This document shows, one piece after another, positions 28,956 to 38,479 of a DNA stretch of 64,000 bases. Within the stretch, counting starts at the first letter, position 1. Every line of letters starts with the position of its first letter. The position numbers and the translations under genes are program-made. Under the pieces are notes generated by a model. It was given only the letters and a program-made list of their open reading frames with translations. It did not search any database and had not been told where the DNA came from. The stretch is from Prochlorococcus marinus str. MIT 9302 (lineage in GTDB: Bacteria; Cyanobacteriota; Cyanobacteriia; PCC-6307; Cyanobiaceae), in contig NZ_JNAM01000011.1 in NCBI RefSeq assembly GCF_000759975.1, positions 186,001 to 250,000 of the forward strand, given 5' to 3'.

Positions 28956-30107
28956 ATGCACCCAATACTAGTATTAGATCCCTATTTAGAGATGAGCTTC
29001 GGTAACAATCCAAACTTTGATCAATCGAGAGAAATCCTTCCAAGCCAAAATGCCAAAATAGAAGTTATTGGCGTTGGTGGTGGTGGAAGTAACGCAGTTA
29101 ATAGAATGATAAATAGTGATTTAGAGGGTGTATCATTTCGAGTCCTAAATACTGATGCACAAGCACTACTTCAATCGTCTGCGGAACGTAGAGTGCAACT
29201 TGGACAAAACCTTACCAGAGGTCTAGGTGCAGGAGGCAATCCAAGTATTGGTCAAAAAGCTGCAGAAGAATCTAGGGACGAGCTTCAACAAGCTTTAGAG
29301 GGATCAGATCTGGTTTTTATAGCTGCTGGTATGGGTGGCGGAACTGGTACAGGAGCGGCCCCAGTGGTCGCAGAAGTAGCAAAACAAAGTGGTGCTTTAA
29401 CAGTAGGAATAGTCACTAAACCATTTTCTTTTGAAGGTAAAAGAAGGATGCGACAAGCAGAAGAAGGGATCGCTAGATTAGCTGAAAATGTAGATACTCT
29501 TATAGTTATTCCAAATGACCGATTAAAAGACGTTATAGCAGGAGCACCCCTTCAAGAAGCATTTAGAAATGCTGATGATGTTTTAAGAATGGGAGTTAAA
29601 GGTATCAGTGACATAATTACTTGTCCAGGATTAGTTAATGTTGATTTCGCAGATGTTAGATCAGTTATGACAGAAGCAGGAACTGCTCTTCTTGGTATAG
29701 GTATTGGCTCAGGAAGATCAAGAGCATTAGAGGCAGCACAAGCAGCAATGAATAGTCCTTTACTAGAAGCAGCTAGAATTGATGGAGCTAAAGGGTGCGT
29801 TATAAATATTACTGGTGGCAAAGACATGACTTTAGAAGATATGACCTCAGCATCCGAAATTATCTATGATGTTGTTGATCAAGAAGCAAATATTATTGTT
29901 GGTGCAGTTGTTGATGAAGCAATGGAAGGGGAAATACAAGTTACTGTTATTGCTACCGGTTTTGAAACAAATCAACCTTTAAAACAACAAAGAATAAAAA
30001 ACAGATTATCTAATCAACCCTTATATAATATGTCTGACAACAAAGATGTTGGAGCCAGTATTCCTGAGTTTTTAAGATTGAGGCAAAATAAAAAAGATAT
30101 AGATTAA
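28956..30107 (+). CDS. ftsZ: Cell division GTPase FtsZ
   Basis: This 383-residue tubulin-like GTPase forms the division ring. [17 protein letters not shown] opens the nucleotide-binding fold, and the tubulin signature is [15 protein letters not shown]. Other motifs are [18 protein letters not shown] and the synergy loop [11 protein letters not shown]. An ATG at 28992 (MSFGNNPNF) is an alternative start 12 codons in. After residue 320 the tail is short and ends [13 protein letters not shown], resembling the peptide that binds ZipN/SepF-type anchors. Ftn2 at 3589-5694 is its likely partner. Confidence 0.97.
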   Translation: MHPILVLDPYLEMSFGNNPNFDQSREILPSQNAKIEVIGVGGGGSNAVNRMINSDLEGVSFRVLNTDAQALLQSSAERRVQLGQNLTRGLGAGGNPSIGQKAAEESRDELQQALEGSDLVFIAAGMGGGTGTGAAPVVAEVAKQSGALTVGIVTKPFSFEGKRRMRQAEEGIARLAENVDTLIVIPNDRLKDVIAGAPLQEAFRNADDVLRMGVKGISDIITCPGLVNVDFADVRSVMTEAGTALLGIGIGSGRSRALEAAQAAMNSPLLEAARIDGAKGCVINITGGKDMTLEDMTSASEIIYDVVDQEANIIVGAVVDEAMEGEIQVTVIATGFETNQPLKQQRIKNRLSNQPLYNMSDNKDVGASIPEFLRLRQNKKDID

Positions 30108-30121
30108 CAAGTAAAATAAAG

Positions 30122-30217
30122 TGACTCGGTTATCTCGCCTGCCTCAAGCATCCCTTGTGGCTGCTACCTTCCGGTCCTGACCAGGTTTAGGCGTTAAAAC
30201 CGCGAAAGGCCGAGTCA
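30122..30217 (-). ncRNA. ffs: Signal recognition particle RNA (4.5S type)
   Basis: On the minus strand, TGACTCGG at the 5' end pairs with CCGAGTCA at the 3' end to close a long hairpin of about 96 bases. The apical part contains GGTCAGGACCGGAAGGTAGC, the conserved GGAA tetraloop and asymmetric-loop signature bound by the Ffh M domain. There is no Alu domain, so it is the small bacterial type. It lies between ftsZ and panB on the opposite strand. Confidence 0.96.
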
Positions 30218-30222
30218 TCATC

Positions 30223-30228
30223 ATAATA
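30223..30228 (-). promoter_or_regulatory. ffs: Candidate -10 box of the SRP RNA gene
   Basis: On the minus strand a TATTAT hexamer ends five bases before the start of the SRP RNA hairpin, consistent with a -10 element for transcription beginning at the base of the stem. The -35 region is not clear. Confidence 0.45.
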
Positions 30229-30262
30229 GCAATTCTTGATTAAAAAAGATATATAAATTCTT

Positions 30263-31036
30263 ATGTTACCTTCAGACCTCGCTAAATATAAAGAAAAATC
30301 TCAAAAAATTATTGCATTAACTGCATGGGACTCTATATCTGGATCCCTTGCAGAACAAGCTAATGTGGATCTCGTCTTAGTAGGAGATTCTTTAGCAATG
30401 GTTTGTTTAGGACACAAATCTACATTACCGTTAACTTTAGAAAACATTATTTATCATACCAATGCTGTTTCGAGAGGGTTCACAAAAAAAATTGAAGAAC
30501 AACCTTTGGTAGTTTCTGACATGCCTTTTCTTACTTATCAATGTGGTGAGGATAAAGCTGTGGAGTATGCAGGGAAAATCATTCAAAGCACTTATGCAAA
30601 AGCTGTAAAAGTCGAAGGAGCTGAGCCGGAAATACAAAAAGTTATTTCAAGGTTAATAAGAATGGGAATCCCTGTTATGGGTCATATAGGTCTTACACCA
30701 CAAAGCTATTTAAATCTTGGATTAAAAAAACAAGGAGAGAGTTTAGAAAGCCAAGAAAAAATTAAACGAGAGGCTTCTATACTAGAAAATTTAGGATGTT
30801 TTTCGATAGTTCTTGAACATATTCCTGAGTTACTTGCTAAAGAAATACAAAATAACCTTACAATTCCCACGATAGGAATTGGTGCAGGTAATTATTGCGA
30901 TGGTCAAGTAAGAGTTACAGCAGATTTATTAGGCCTTAATGATGATCAACCACCATTTTGCCAACCTATTATTCAAGGGAAGAAATTATTTAAGGATAAA
31001 TTAAAAGAATGGGTAGAATTTGAAAGACTTAATTAA
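30263..31036 (+). CDS. panB: 3-methyl-2-oxobutanoate hydroxymethyltransferase
   Basis: The 257-residue TIM-barrel enzyme makes ketopantoate from alpha-ketoisovalerate for pantothenate and CoA synthesis. Motifs are ALTAWDSISGSLAEQANVDL, LVGDSLAMVCLGH (metal-binding Asp and Ser), SDMPF, AVKVEGAEP, GHIGLTPQS, VLEHIPE and IPTIGIGAGNYCDGQVRV. IlvC at 34911-35900 supplies the same branched pathway upstream. The 3' end overlaps the convergent hemW-like gene by eight bases. Confidence 0.96.
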   Translation: MLPSDLAKYKEKSQKIIALTAWDSISGSLAEQANVDLVLVGDSLAMVCLGHKSTLPLTLENIIYHTNAVSRGFTKKIEEQPLVVSDMPFLTYQCGEDKAVEYAGKIIQSTYAKAVKVEGAEPEIQKVISRLIRMGIPVMGHIGLTPQSYLNLGLKKQGESLESQEKIKREASILENLGCFSIVLEHIPELLAKEIQNNLTIPTIGIGAGNYCDGQVRVTADLLGLNDDQPPFCQPIIQGKKLFKDKLKEWVEFERLN

Positions 31037-32252
31037 TCTTATCCCACCATTTAAACATCGAAATAAGGATTTGATTGCTTAGCTCCATACCTTTTGGATC
31101 ACTTAAAAAGAACCTATTCCCCTTTCTTACTAATAATCCACTTTCAAGAAATCCTTCCCATTCTTCAAGCAATTTACTAAAGTTACTCTCAAATTTTTTG
31201 TTTTCCCAGTTTTGTTCTTTAAAAACCTCATAGATATCTATACCCTCTTTAAGTCTCAATCCCAGCATTATTTTCTCATCAAGTTCTTTATAGACAAAAT
31301 CCTTATTAATGAGGGATGAATCTAAATTAAGTTCGTTTTGCCTAATTACCCATTCTTTATATTCTTTACTAACTCTTGGCCTTGTTAACTTTTCCCCCCA
31401 AGGTGAGCTAGTGGAACCTTGACCAAAACCCCACCAGCCTAAACCACTCCAATAAACCCTATTATGTCTCGATTGATGATTGGGTAGACAATAGTTTGAG
31501 ATTTCATATCTAGAATACCCTGAGTTTTTTAAAATTAAATGAGTTGATTCACTGTTTCTAAAAGCCTCTTCATCACTTGGAAGTTTTAATTTTCCTAAAT
31601 TAACTAATTTTTTAAAAACAGTGCCATTTTCAATATTTAAATCGTAAATGGATATATGTGGTGGTGAAAATGATATTGCTTTTTTTAAGTCATCTTGCCA
31701 TTCTTTAAAGCCACTAAGTGGTAAATTTTGAATTAAATCTAAACTCCAGCTTTTTATAAACCCATAATCATATTCTCTTTTTAACCATAAACAAGATTTT
31801 TCAGCATCTTCTCTCAAATGCCGCCTTCCCGACTTTTGAAGTATATGACTATTAAAACTTTGTACTCCAAGACTAAATCTATTTATGCCAGAATTTATGA
31901 ATCCATAAAGATCATCTTGACTAAAACTAGCTGGGTCAACCTCCATAGTAATTTCAGCACCATAGTCAATTCCAAAATTTTTTTTAAAGAGATCAATTAA
32001 TTCTTTGATTTGTTTAGGATCCAAAATTGATGGTGTACCACCACCTATATAAATTGTCGAAAGAGGTGATTTATGCTTAATTGACAATATTTCTTTATGT
32101 AAAAAGTGCAAATACTCTTTAACAGTTTTGCTTCCATAACCTTGTATAGTTTCAACTTTGTTTCCTAGTGGAATAACTGCAAAATCACAATAAAAGCATC
32201 TTCTATGACAAAAAGGAATGTGCACATAAGCACTTCTTGGAAACTTATTCAT
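31029..32252 (-). CDS. hemW: HemW-like radical SAM protein (oxygen-independent coproporphyrinogen oxidase family)
   Basis: The 407-residue protein has the 4Fe-4S motif CHRRCFYCDF near the N-terminus, then YIGGGTPSIL, TMEVDPASF and FSLGVQSFNSHIL. A C-terminal HemN-like domain contains DEKIMLGLRLKEGID. The N-terminus is short and lacks the extended N-terminal region of true HemN, so it is more likely HemW, a heme chaperone, than an active coproporphyrinogen III dehydrogenase. Many genomes label such genes hemN. It converges on panB. Confidence 0.88.
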   Translation of the reverse strand: MNKFPRSAYVHIPFCHRRCFYCDFAVIPLGNKVETIQGYGSKTVKEYLHFLHKEILSIKHKSPLSTIYIGGGTPSILDPKQIKELIDLFKKNFGIDYGAEITMEVDPASFSQDDLYGFINSGINRFSLGVQSFNSHILQKSGRRHLREDAEKSCLWLKREYDYGFIKSWSLDLIQNLPLSGFKEWQDDLKKAISFSPPHISIYDLNIENGTVFKKLVNLGKLKLPSDEEAFRNSESTHLILKNSGYSRYEISNYCLPNHQSRHNRVYWSGLGWWGFGQGSTSSPWGEKLTRPRVSKEYKEWVIRQNELNLDSSLINKDFVYKELDEKIMLGLRLKEGIDIYEVFKEQNWENKKFESNFSKLLEEWEGFLESGLLVRKGNRFFLSDPKGMELSNQILISMFKWWDKIN

Positions 32253-32349
32253 AATCTAAATACATTTTTAAGCTCCAAATAAAGTATTAAGGATCGAAAA
32301 AAACAAAATCCTTATTTACTCAATTAATAAATCCTAGTAGATTATAGAT

Positions 32350-33459
32350 ATGACAGATATCTTAGTATTAATTTTATTTGTATTGTCTGGTGCGGCTTCA
32401 GGATGGCTTGGGGTTGATTTATTGCCAGTAGACATACTCAAACAAGTGTCTAATGTAGAAGGTTTTAGAATTGTTTTAGCGATAATAGGTCTTTTTATAG
32501 GATTAGCAGCTGGTTTTGTATTCCTTCAACTTAGAAAGACGTTTCTTGATCAAATAAGAACAATGCCTACGGACTTATTAATAAGTAGGTCAGTTGGATT
32601 AATTTTAGGATTACTTGTTGCAAATCTCTTACTCGCTCCAATATTATTAATTCCCTTCCCTAGAGAAGTTTTTTTTGCAAAACCCTTAGCAGCCATATTA
32701 AGTAACATTTTCTTTGGTGTGCTTGGTTATAAGTTGGCAGATACCCATGGAAGGACATTATTGAGATTTTTCAATCCAAATAATACTGATGCATATCTAG
32801 TCAATGAAGGGATACTTCCTGCTGCAACTCCAAAAATTCTAGATACAAGTGTAATTATTGATGGAAGAATCAATGGATTATTAAGTTGCGGCTTATTGGA
32901 AGGGCAATTAATTGTTGCTCAAAGTGTAATTGATGAATTACAAACTTTAGCTGACTCAAGCAGTAATGAAAAAAGGTCTAAAGGCAGAAGAGGTCTAAAA
33001 TTATTAAAAGAATTAAGAGATTTATACGGTAGAAGACTTGTAATAAACCCAACAAAGTATGAAGGTAATGGGGTAGATGAAAAACTCTTGAAAATTACTG
33101 AGGATATGTCAGGAACTTTAATTACTGCTGATTATAATCTCTCTCAAATTGCTGAAGTTAAAGAATTAAAAGTTATGAATTTAAGTGATTTAGTTATTGC
33201 TTTAAGGCCAGAAGTGCAGCCAGGAGAATCACTTAATATAAAAATCGTGAGGGAAGGCAAAGAAAAAATGCAAGGTATTGGATATTTAGATGACGGAACA
33301 ATGGTTGTAATTGATGAGGCAAAGAATTTTGTGGGAAGCAGGTTAGATATTGTAATCACAGGAGCATTACAAACTCCCACTGGAAGAATGGTCTTTGGAA
33401 AACTAATAAATAATCCTGAGTCAAACAAATCTTTTAAATCACCAGCGACACAAGGCTAA
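32350..33459 (+). CDS. Membrane-anchored PIN/TRAM domain protein
   Basis: The 369-residue protein has four hydrophobic N-terminal segments (about residues 1-130), then a PIN-like nuclease fold starting ILDTSVIIDGRINGLL with the conserved acidic residues, and TLITADYNLSQIAE carrying a further Asp. A C-terminal TRAM RNA-binding domain contains KEKMQGIGYLDDGTMVVIDE. This is the YacL-type architecture common to cyanobacteria and Gram-positive bacteria, thought to be an RNA-acting or RNA-binding protein. Its target is unknown. clpR lies 40 bases downstream. Confidence 0.9.
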   Translation: MTDILVLILFVLSGAASGWLGVDLLPVDILKQVSNVEGFRIVLAIIGLFIGLAAGFVFLQLRKTFLDQIRTMPTDLLISRSVGLILGLLVANLLLAPILLIPFPREVFFAKPLAAILSNIFFGVLGYKLADTHGRTLLRFFNPNNTDAYLVNEGILPAATPKILDTSVIIDGRINGLLSCGLLEGQLIVAQSVIDELQTLADSSSNEKRSKGRRGLKLLKELRDLYGRRLVINPTKYEGNGVDEKLLKITEDMSGTLITADYNLSQIAEVKELKVMNLSDLVIALRPEVQPGESLNIKIVREGKEKMQGIGYLDDGTMVVIDEAKNFVGSRLDIVITGALQTPTGRMVFGKLINNPESNKSFKSPATQG

Positions 33460-33499
33460 ATATAGCTAGAATCTAAACAACTTTTACTTTTTGATACAA

Positions 33500-34162
33500 A
33501 TGACTGTATCTGCTCCTTATTACGGCGAAAACACCGTTATGAGGACCCCGCCCCCTGATCTACCCTCTCTTTTACTTAAAGAGAGAATCGTCTATCTTGG
33601 TTTGCCATTATTTTCAGATGATGATGCGAAAAGACAACTAGGAATGGATGTTACTGAGCTAATCATTGCTCAACTTCTTTATCTAGAGTTTGATGATCCA
33701 GAAAAACCTATCTTTTTCTATATCAATTCAACAGGAACAAGTTGGTACACGGGTGATGCAGTTGGTTTCGAAACAGAAGCTTTTGCTATCTGCGATACAA
33801 TAAATTACATAAAGCCTCCAGTACATACAATCTGTATCGGACAAGCAATGGGGACCGCTGCGGTTATCCTTTCATCTGGCACTAAGGGGCAAAGGGCAGC
33901 TCTTCCACATGCTTCTATTGTTTTACATCAACCTATAAGCGGTGCAAGAGGTCAAGCAACTGATATCCAAATAAGAGCTGAGGAAGTTTTGAAAAATAAA
34001 AAATCAATGCTGGAAATTCTATCTCGTAATACTGGGAAAACTATTGAAGAACTCTCTAAAGACTCAGACAGGATGAGTTATCTCAACCCTCAAGAAGCCT
34101 TAGATTATGGAGTTATCGATAGAATACTCACAAGTCAAAAAGATTTACCAAATAAAATTTAA
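33500..34162 (+). CDS. clpR: ClpR: catalytically inactive Clp protease subunit
   Basis: The protein has the ClpP fold ([55 protein letters not shown]). At the position where active ClpP has AASMGAFLL it reads [10 protein letters not shown], which puts Gly in place of the nucleophile Ser. Cyanobacterial ClpR subunits assemble with active ClpP in mixed rings and alter substrate handling. A TTG at 33491 is in frame, but I use the ATG at 33500 ([11 protein letters not shown]). The active partner follows immediately, so the two form an operon. Confidence 0.92.
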   Translation: MTVSAPYYGENTVMRTPPPDLPSLLLKERIVYLGLPLFSDDDAKRQLGMDVTELIIAQLLYLEFDDPEKPIFFYINSTGTSWYTGDAVGFETEAFAICDTINYIKPPVHTICIGQAMGTAAVILSSGTKGQRAALPHASIVLHQPISGARGQATDIQIRAEEVLKNKKSMLEILSRNTGKTIEELSKDSDRMSYLNPQEALDYGVIDRILTSQKDLPNKI

Positions 34163-34188
34163 CTCTCACAAACAACTACTTTAAAATC

Positions 34189-34794
34189 ATGCCAATAGGA
34201 ACTCCAAGCGTGCCTTACAGACTTCCCGGAAGTCAATACGAAAGATGGGTTGACATATATACAAGACTAGGTGTTGAAAGAATTCTTTTTCTTGGCCAAG
34301 AAGTTAATGATGGAATTGCTAATAGCCTTGTTGCACAAATGCTTTATCTTGATTCTGATGACAATTCCAAACCTATCTATCTATATATAAACAGCCCAGG
34401 AGGTTCAGTAACTGCTGGCTTGGCTATATACGACACTATTAAATACGTAAAAAGTGATGTTGTAACCATATGCGTAGGCCTCGCAGCCTCCATGGGTGCG
34501 TTCCTATTGGGCTCTGGTACCAAAGGTAAAAGAGTTGCTTTACCCCACAGCAGAATAATGATTCATCAACCCCTTGGGGGAACATCTCAACGTCAAGCAA
34601 GTGATATTGAAATAGAGGCTAAGGAAATTTTAAGAATTAAAGATATGTTAAATATGTCTATGGCTGATATGACAGGCCAATCATTTGAAAAAATCGAAAA
34701 AGATACTGATAGAGATTATTTTCTAAGTGCAGAAGAGGCAAAAAACTATGGCCTGATTGATAGAGTAATTACTCATCCAAGCGAAGCAAATTAG
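34189..34794 (+). CDS. clpP: ATP-dependent Clp protease proteolytic subunit
   Basis: The 201-residue serine protease has the catalytic serine in [16 protein letters not shown], the catalytic histidine in [18 protein letters not shown], and a Glu/Asp-rich handle region followed by [18 protein letters not shown]. It lies 26 bases after clpR. In Synechococcus the equivalent pair is ClpR-ClpP3, which works with ClpC. I infer the same for this pair; clpC is not in the window. Confidence 0.96.
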   Translation: MPIGTPSVPYRLPGSQYERWVDIYTRLGVERILFLGQEVNDGIANSLVAQMLYLDSDDNSKPIYLYINSPGGSVTAGLAIYDTIKYVKSDVVTICVGLAASMGAFLLGSGTKGKRVALPHSRIMIHQPLGGTSQRQASDIEIEAKEILRIKDMLNMSMADMTGQSFEKIEKDTDRDYFLSAEEAKNYGLIDRVITHPSEAN

Positions 34795-34910
34795 TTTTCA
34801 ATTTTCTAAATAAATATTTTAATTTTAATTTTTAAATTAATAATTTATTGGTTTATTTACACGTTTAATGTCTAAAATATTAATTATCAAATGCAAAGAA
34901 GCTACAACTA

Positions 34911-35900
34911 ATGACCCAACTCTTTTACGACACAGATGCAGATCTAAGTCTTTTAAATAATAAAACAATAGCGATAATAGGATATGGTTCACAAGGTCAC
35001 GCACATGCCCTAAACCTTAAGGATAGCGGTATGGATGTGATTGTAGGATTATATAAAGGAAGTAAGTCTGAAAGTAAAGCTACTAGCGATGGTCTACAAG
35101 TGTTTAGTGTTTCTGAAGCTTGCGAAAAAGCTGACTGGATTATGATTCTCCTTCCAGATGAGTTTCAGAAAGATGTTTACCTGAAGGAAATAGAACCAAA
35201 CTTAAAAGAAGGAAAGATATTAAGTTTTGCTCATGGCTTTAATATAAGATTCGGACTTATCAAGCCTCCTACTTTTGTGGATGTTGTAATGATTGCCCCA
35301 AAAGGACCTGGACACACTGTTCGTTGGGAATATCAGAATGGTCAAGGAGTTCCAGCATTGTTTGCAGTAGAGCAGGATTCTTCTGGAAGTGCAAGATCAT
35401 TGGCGATGGCTTACGCTAAAGGGATTGGCGGAACAAGAGCTGGTATTCTTGAAACAAACTTCAAAGAAGAAACAGAAACTGATTTATTTGGTGAACAAGC
35501 AGTTTTATGTGGAGGCTTATCAGAACTCGTCAAATCTGGCTTCGAAACTCTTGTAGAGGCAGGATATCAGCCCGAACTTGCTTACTTCGAATGCTTACAT
35601 GAAGTTAAACTTATTGTTGATCTAATGGTAAAAGGAGGCTTATCACAAATGAGGGATTCCATTTCAAATACTGCAGAATATGGAGATTATGTAAGTGGCA
35701 AAAGACTTATCAATAGCGATACAAAGAAAGAAATGCAGAAAATTCTAAAAGATATACAAGATGGAACTTTCGCTAAGAATTTCGTGGAAGAATGCGATAA
35801 AAATAAACCCTTAATGACAAAATTAAGAGAAGAGAACTCAAAACATGAAATTGAAAAAGTAGGTAAAGGTCTGCGCTCGATGTTCAGTTGGCTGAAATAA
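34911..35900 (+). CDS. ilvC: Ketol-acid reductoisomerase
   Basis: The 329-residue class I enzyme makes the 2,3-dihydroxy acids of valine, isoleucine and pantothenate synthesis. The NADPH-binding motif is [20 protein letters not shown]. Catalytic segments are [46 protein letters not shown] and [15 protein letters not shown]. The length is typical of class I. The 116-base gap after clpP suggests a separate promoter. Its 3' end overlaps the cobD start by 13 bases. Confidence 0.97.
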   Translation: MTQLFYDTDADLSLLNNKTIAIIGYGSQGHAHALNLKDSGMDVIVGLYKGSKSESKATSDGLQVFSVSEACEKADWIMILLPDEFQKDVYLKEIEPNLKEGKILSFAHGFNIRFGLIKPPTFVDVVMIAPKGPGHTVRWEYQNGQGVPALFAVEQDSSGSARSLAMAYAKGIGGTRAGILETNFKEETETDLFGEQAVLCGGLSELVKSGFETLVEAGYQPELAYFECLHEVKLIVDLMVKGGLSQMRDSISNTAEYGDYVSGKRLINSDTKKEMQKILKDIQDGTFAKNFVEECDKNKPLMTKLREENSKHEIEKVGKGLRSMFSWLK

Positions 35901-36913
35901 ATTTATTTTTAATATTTCTTGGATCAATTTTTTTTGATTTATTGATAGGCGATCCAAGATTACTTATCCACCCTGTTCAAATAATTGGCTTATACATAAA
36001 AAAAATATCTGATTACCTCATAAACAATTTTAGAGAAAATAAAAGAATATTATTTTGGGGCGGTTTCTTAGTGGCTATATCCACTATTGGAATTAGTTTT
36101 AGTTTAGGGAAATTGATAGAACTAAATTATATGCAAATAAGAAATAATTATTTTAGTGGATTGTTAATTTTTTTTGGACTTTCAAGTTGTATTGCTACTA
36201 ATGGACTTATCTCAAGTGTGAAAGAGATTGCAGAGCTAATAGAACGCGAGGAAATTAATGATCAAAATAATAGAATAATCAAAGAGAAGGTTCAAAGAAT
36301 AGTAAGTAGGGATGTAAGTTCATCTTCTATAGAACATCTTTTAAGATCAAGTACCGAAAGTCTTACCGAAAATTCTGTTGATGGAATATTTGGGCCATTA
36401 TTTTGGATTTTTATTGGAATTGTTTTTATGAAGTTTTCAATTTTTCTACCAGGACCTTTGTCACTTGGTTTTTCTTATAAAGCAATAAGTACTTTAGATT
36501 CAATGATAGGTTACAAACATGATTACTTTAGATATTTAGGTTTTTTCAGTGCAAAAATCGAAGATATTTTTACGTTTGTTCCTTCAAGATTAGTTTTAAT
36601 CACATTACCTTTAGTTGGTTCCAAAGTTAATGAATATATACCAATCATAAAAAAAAGTTATCTTGATGGTAAAAAATATGATTCGCCTAATGCTGGGATT
36701 TCAGAAGCTATATTTGCTTATATTTCCGGTATTAAATTGGGAGGAAAAAGTAAATATAAAAATGAAATTATTGAAAAACCAATAATCAATGCGGCTGGAG
36801 ATAATTGCACTGGAGAGAAAATTAAATTAATTTGTCAATTAATTTTGAGATTACAATTTTTATGGATAATAATTTTTATCTTAATTTTTTTTATGATTTC
36901 GAGTTTAATTTAA
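35888..36913 (+). CDS. cobD: Adenosylcobinamide-phosphate synthase CobD/CbiB
   Basis: The 341-residue membrane protein opens with [16 protein letters not shown], the family signature. It continues with [28 protein letters not shown] and [24 protein letters not shown], then [20 protein letters not shown]. It attaches aminopropanol phosphate to cobyric acid late in B12 (pseudocobalamin) synthesis. The TTG start at 35888 lies inside ilvC; no nearby ATG keeps the conserved N-terminus, so the overlap is probably real and may couple translation. Confidence 0.92.
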   Translation: MAEINLFLIFLGSIFFDLLIGDPRLLIHPVQIIGLYIKKISDYLINNFRENKRILFWGGFLVAISTIGISFSLGKLIELNYMQIRNNYFSGLLIFFGLSSCIATNGLISSVKEIAELIEREEINDQNNRIIKEKVQRIVSRDVSSSSIEHLLRSSTESLTENSVDGIFGPLFWIFIGIVFMKFSIFLPGPLSLGFSYKAISTLDSMIGYKHDYFRYLGFFSAKIEDIFTFVPSRLVLITLPLVGSKVNEYIPIIKKSYLDGKKYDSPNAGISEAIFAYISGIKLGGKSKYKNEIIEKPIINAAGDNCTGEKIKLICQLILRLQFLWIIIFILIFFMISSLI

Positions 36914-36958
36914 TAATAAATTAGTTTAAAAATTATTAATATAAACAAAAAAGACTCT

Positions 36959-37204
36959 ATGGAAGAAAAAGACTCTCCAATGGAAAATCAAAATGATGAT
37001 TTTACGAATAAATCATCAACTGATAATGAATACTCAAAATGGGTAGACAATCAGGGGGATGAAGTAAAGAATGTTTTTGGATTTAATAGCAGCGCTGAAC
37101 TTGTGAATGGTAGAGCAGCTATGATCGGATTCTTAATGCTAATATTAACTGAGTTGGTTTTTAGCGGCAGACCTGTGACTTCTTCAATTTTTGGCATCAA
37201 TTAA
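36959..37204 (+). CDS. hli: High-light-inducible protein (Hlip), chlorophyll-binding
   Basis: The 81-residue protein ends in one membrane helix with the Hlip core AELVNGRAAMIGFLMLILTE, where the E-x-x-N-G-R-x-A-M pattern provides chlorophyll ligands. About 45 acidic and polar residues precede it, longer than the minimal Hlip. Such proteins protect photosystems and chlorophyll intermediates under strong light, and marine picocyanobacteria carry many copies. The ATG at 36959 is chosen; another ATG at 36980 would shorten the tail by seven residues. A small unknown membrane-protein gene starts two bases after its stop. Confidence 0.94.
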   Translation: MEEKDSPMENQNDDFTNKSSTDNEYSKWVDNQGDEVKNVFGFNSSAELVNGRAAMIGFLMLILTELVFSGRPVTSSIFGIN

Positions 37205-37206
37205 AA

Positions 37207-37419
37207 ATGGAAGAAAAAAAATCCAATCCAATAAAAGTATTCTTATACATATCTGTATGGGTAATAATATGGGGAACATTAGGTTCTTTTATAGATTATC
37301 CTCTATATAAAAATAAAATTTACTTAGAAGGAAGCATATATCAGTATCTGACTTTCACAATTACAGGGATAATTACCATAATATGTGCAAAGTTTTTTTA
37401 TAAAAAATTTGAATTATAA
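37207..37419 (+). CDS. Small two-helix membrane protein following the Hlip gene
   Basis: The 70-residue product begins MEEKKSNPIKVF and has two membrane spans (FLYISVWVIIWGTLGSFI and TFTITGIITIICAKFF) separated by DYPLYKNKIYLEGSIY, with a basic tail. I do not recognise the family with certainty. The two-base gap after the Hlip stop means the two are almost surely translated from one mRNA, which suggests a thylakoid or light-stress role by association only. Its end overlaps the opposite-strand gene by six bases. Confidence 0.78.
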   Translation: MEEKKSNPIKVFLYISVWVIIWGTLGSFIDYPLYKNKIYLEGSIYQYLTFTITGIITIICAKFFYKKFEL

Positions 37420-37671
37420 AAATTTATACCTAAATTTCTTAATAATTTTAGCTGATTCTTTGTTTTCATTTGACTCGTAAAGTATCCACTGATGTGTTTC
37501 AGTATCATGATCACAACCATAATTACCAGATAAGTTATCGTAAATTGATAGATCGGAATGACAATGCTGATCTGCCTCAAAAGCAGAGTCAATACCTGTT
37601 AAATAATATATAAATAATAAAAAAAGTGCTAACAAAAAAAATATTTGGAACACTAAATTAACGACCTTCAT
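37414..37671 (-). CDS. Small membrane-anchored or exported unknown protein
   Basis: The 85-residue product has an N-terminal hydrophobic run (FQIFFLLALFLLFIYYL) that could be a signal anchor. A hydrophilic domain follows with two cysteines in HCHSDLS and GCDHDTETHQW and several histidines, suggesting metal binding or a disulfide. A basic tail ends the protein (KIIKKFRYKFL). I do not recognise it. It converges with the two-helix protein gene. Confidence 0.65.
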   Translation of the reverse strand: MKVVNLVFQIFFLLALFLLFIYYLTGIDSAFEADQHCHSDLSIYDNLSGNYGCDHDTETHQWILYESNENKESAKIIKKFRYKFL

Positions 37672-37729
37672 AAAATTTTCTAAAATTTAAATATATCATC
37701 TAAAAAAATTTTTCGATCTAAAAATATAG

Positions 37730-37975
37730 TCAACTTCCAATATTTAAAACAAAGTCATGGAATTTTTGATTATTTAGATACAAGATAACTATGAGTAATA
37801 AAATTCCATTCAAGCCAAATACTATTGATGAAAGAATATTTTGTTGTTTTTTACTTGGCAAAGTATAAGTAATTTTTTTGTCTCTAATAAAAGAAGGTAA
37901 GAATTTATTTTCTTTTTTTACATCTTTTATTTCAGTATCATTATTAACTTCATTATCAGAGAAACCTTTTGACAT
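37730..37975 (-). CDS. Small tail-anchored unknown protein
   Basis: The 81-residue product has about 45 charged N-terminal residues (Asp/Glu/Lys/Asn-rich) and one C-terminal membrane span (SSIVFGLNGILLLIVILYL), with about 13 residues after it. I do not recognise any domain. It is flanked by other small unknown genes on the same strand. The coding call rests on a clean ATG-to-stop frame and membrane composition unlike a chance ORF. Confidence 0.62.
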   Translation of the reverse strand: MSKGFSDNEVNNDTEIKDVKKENKFLPSFIRDKKITYTLPSKKQQNILSSIVFGLNGILLLIVILYLNNQKFHDFVLNIGS

Positions 37976-38029
37976 TAAAACTTAAATAGCAATTTTATAA
38001 TATTCCAAAAAGAGAAATTATTTTAATAA

Positions 38030-38341
38030 TTAACAATTTTTAATCACATATGGAATCATAAATGAAATTCTTTTCTTGGACAATTTTTTAAAAAAATAAG
38101 CTTCAATAAGTTCCGACTGCAAACCCAATAAACTTGATTGACACTTGAATCTATTTTGATCGAATACGACATATTGAAGTTTTTCTATTTCAGAAACTAA
38201 CTCTTTACAAACCTGGGCTTGAGAATCTTTAATACAATCACTAGATTGCTTTAAAATCTTTGATTTTGATGATATTGTTTCTGCCATAACAAAATTAGAT
38301 AAGAACAAAAATTTTAAAAATAAAATAGTTAAAAATTTCAT
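38030..38341 (-). CDS. Small secreted cysteine-containing protein
   Basis: The 103-residue product has a typical signal peptide (MKFLTILFLKFLFLSNFVMA, likely cut after the Ala). The mature part of about 83 residues holds four cysteines (SDCIKDS, QVCKELV, FKCQSSL and the C-terminal residue), an even number suitable for two disulfides. It contains heptad-like helical stretches (KELVSEIEKLQYVV). No family is recognised. Export to the periplasm or lumen is a reasonable inference. Confidence 0.68.
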   Translation of the reverse strand: MKFLTILFLKFLFLSNFVMAETISSKSKILKQSSDCIKDSQAQVCKELVSEIEKLQYVVFDQNRFKCQSSLLGLQSELIEAYFFKKLSKKRISFMIPYVIKNC

Positions 38342-38418
38342 TCCTTATTAAGACTTCAGAATTTGGAATAACTTGTTAAAAGTTTTAGTCATTTAGCTAA
38401 TAGCATTGTATTGCAATT

Positions 38419-38446
38419 AAAAAAAAAGATGCCCTAAAAGAGCACC
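38419..38446 (-). terminator. Rho-independent terminator of the HU gene
   Basis: On the minus strand GGTGCTC-TTTTA-GGGCATC forms a seven-base-pair stem, including two G-U pairs, with a five-base loop. It is followed at once by nine T residues. It lies 33 bases after the HU stop codon. It is one of the few clear intrinsic terminators in the window. Confidence 0.75.
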
Positions 38447-38479
38447 CTTGGTATTAGAGGAAGAAATAGATTAAAAAGA

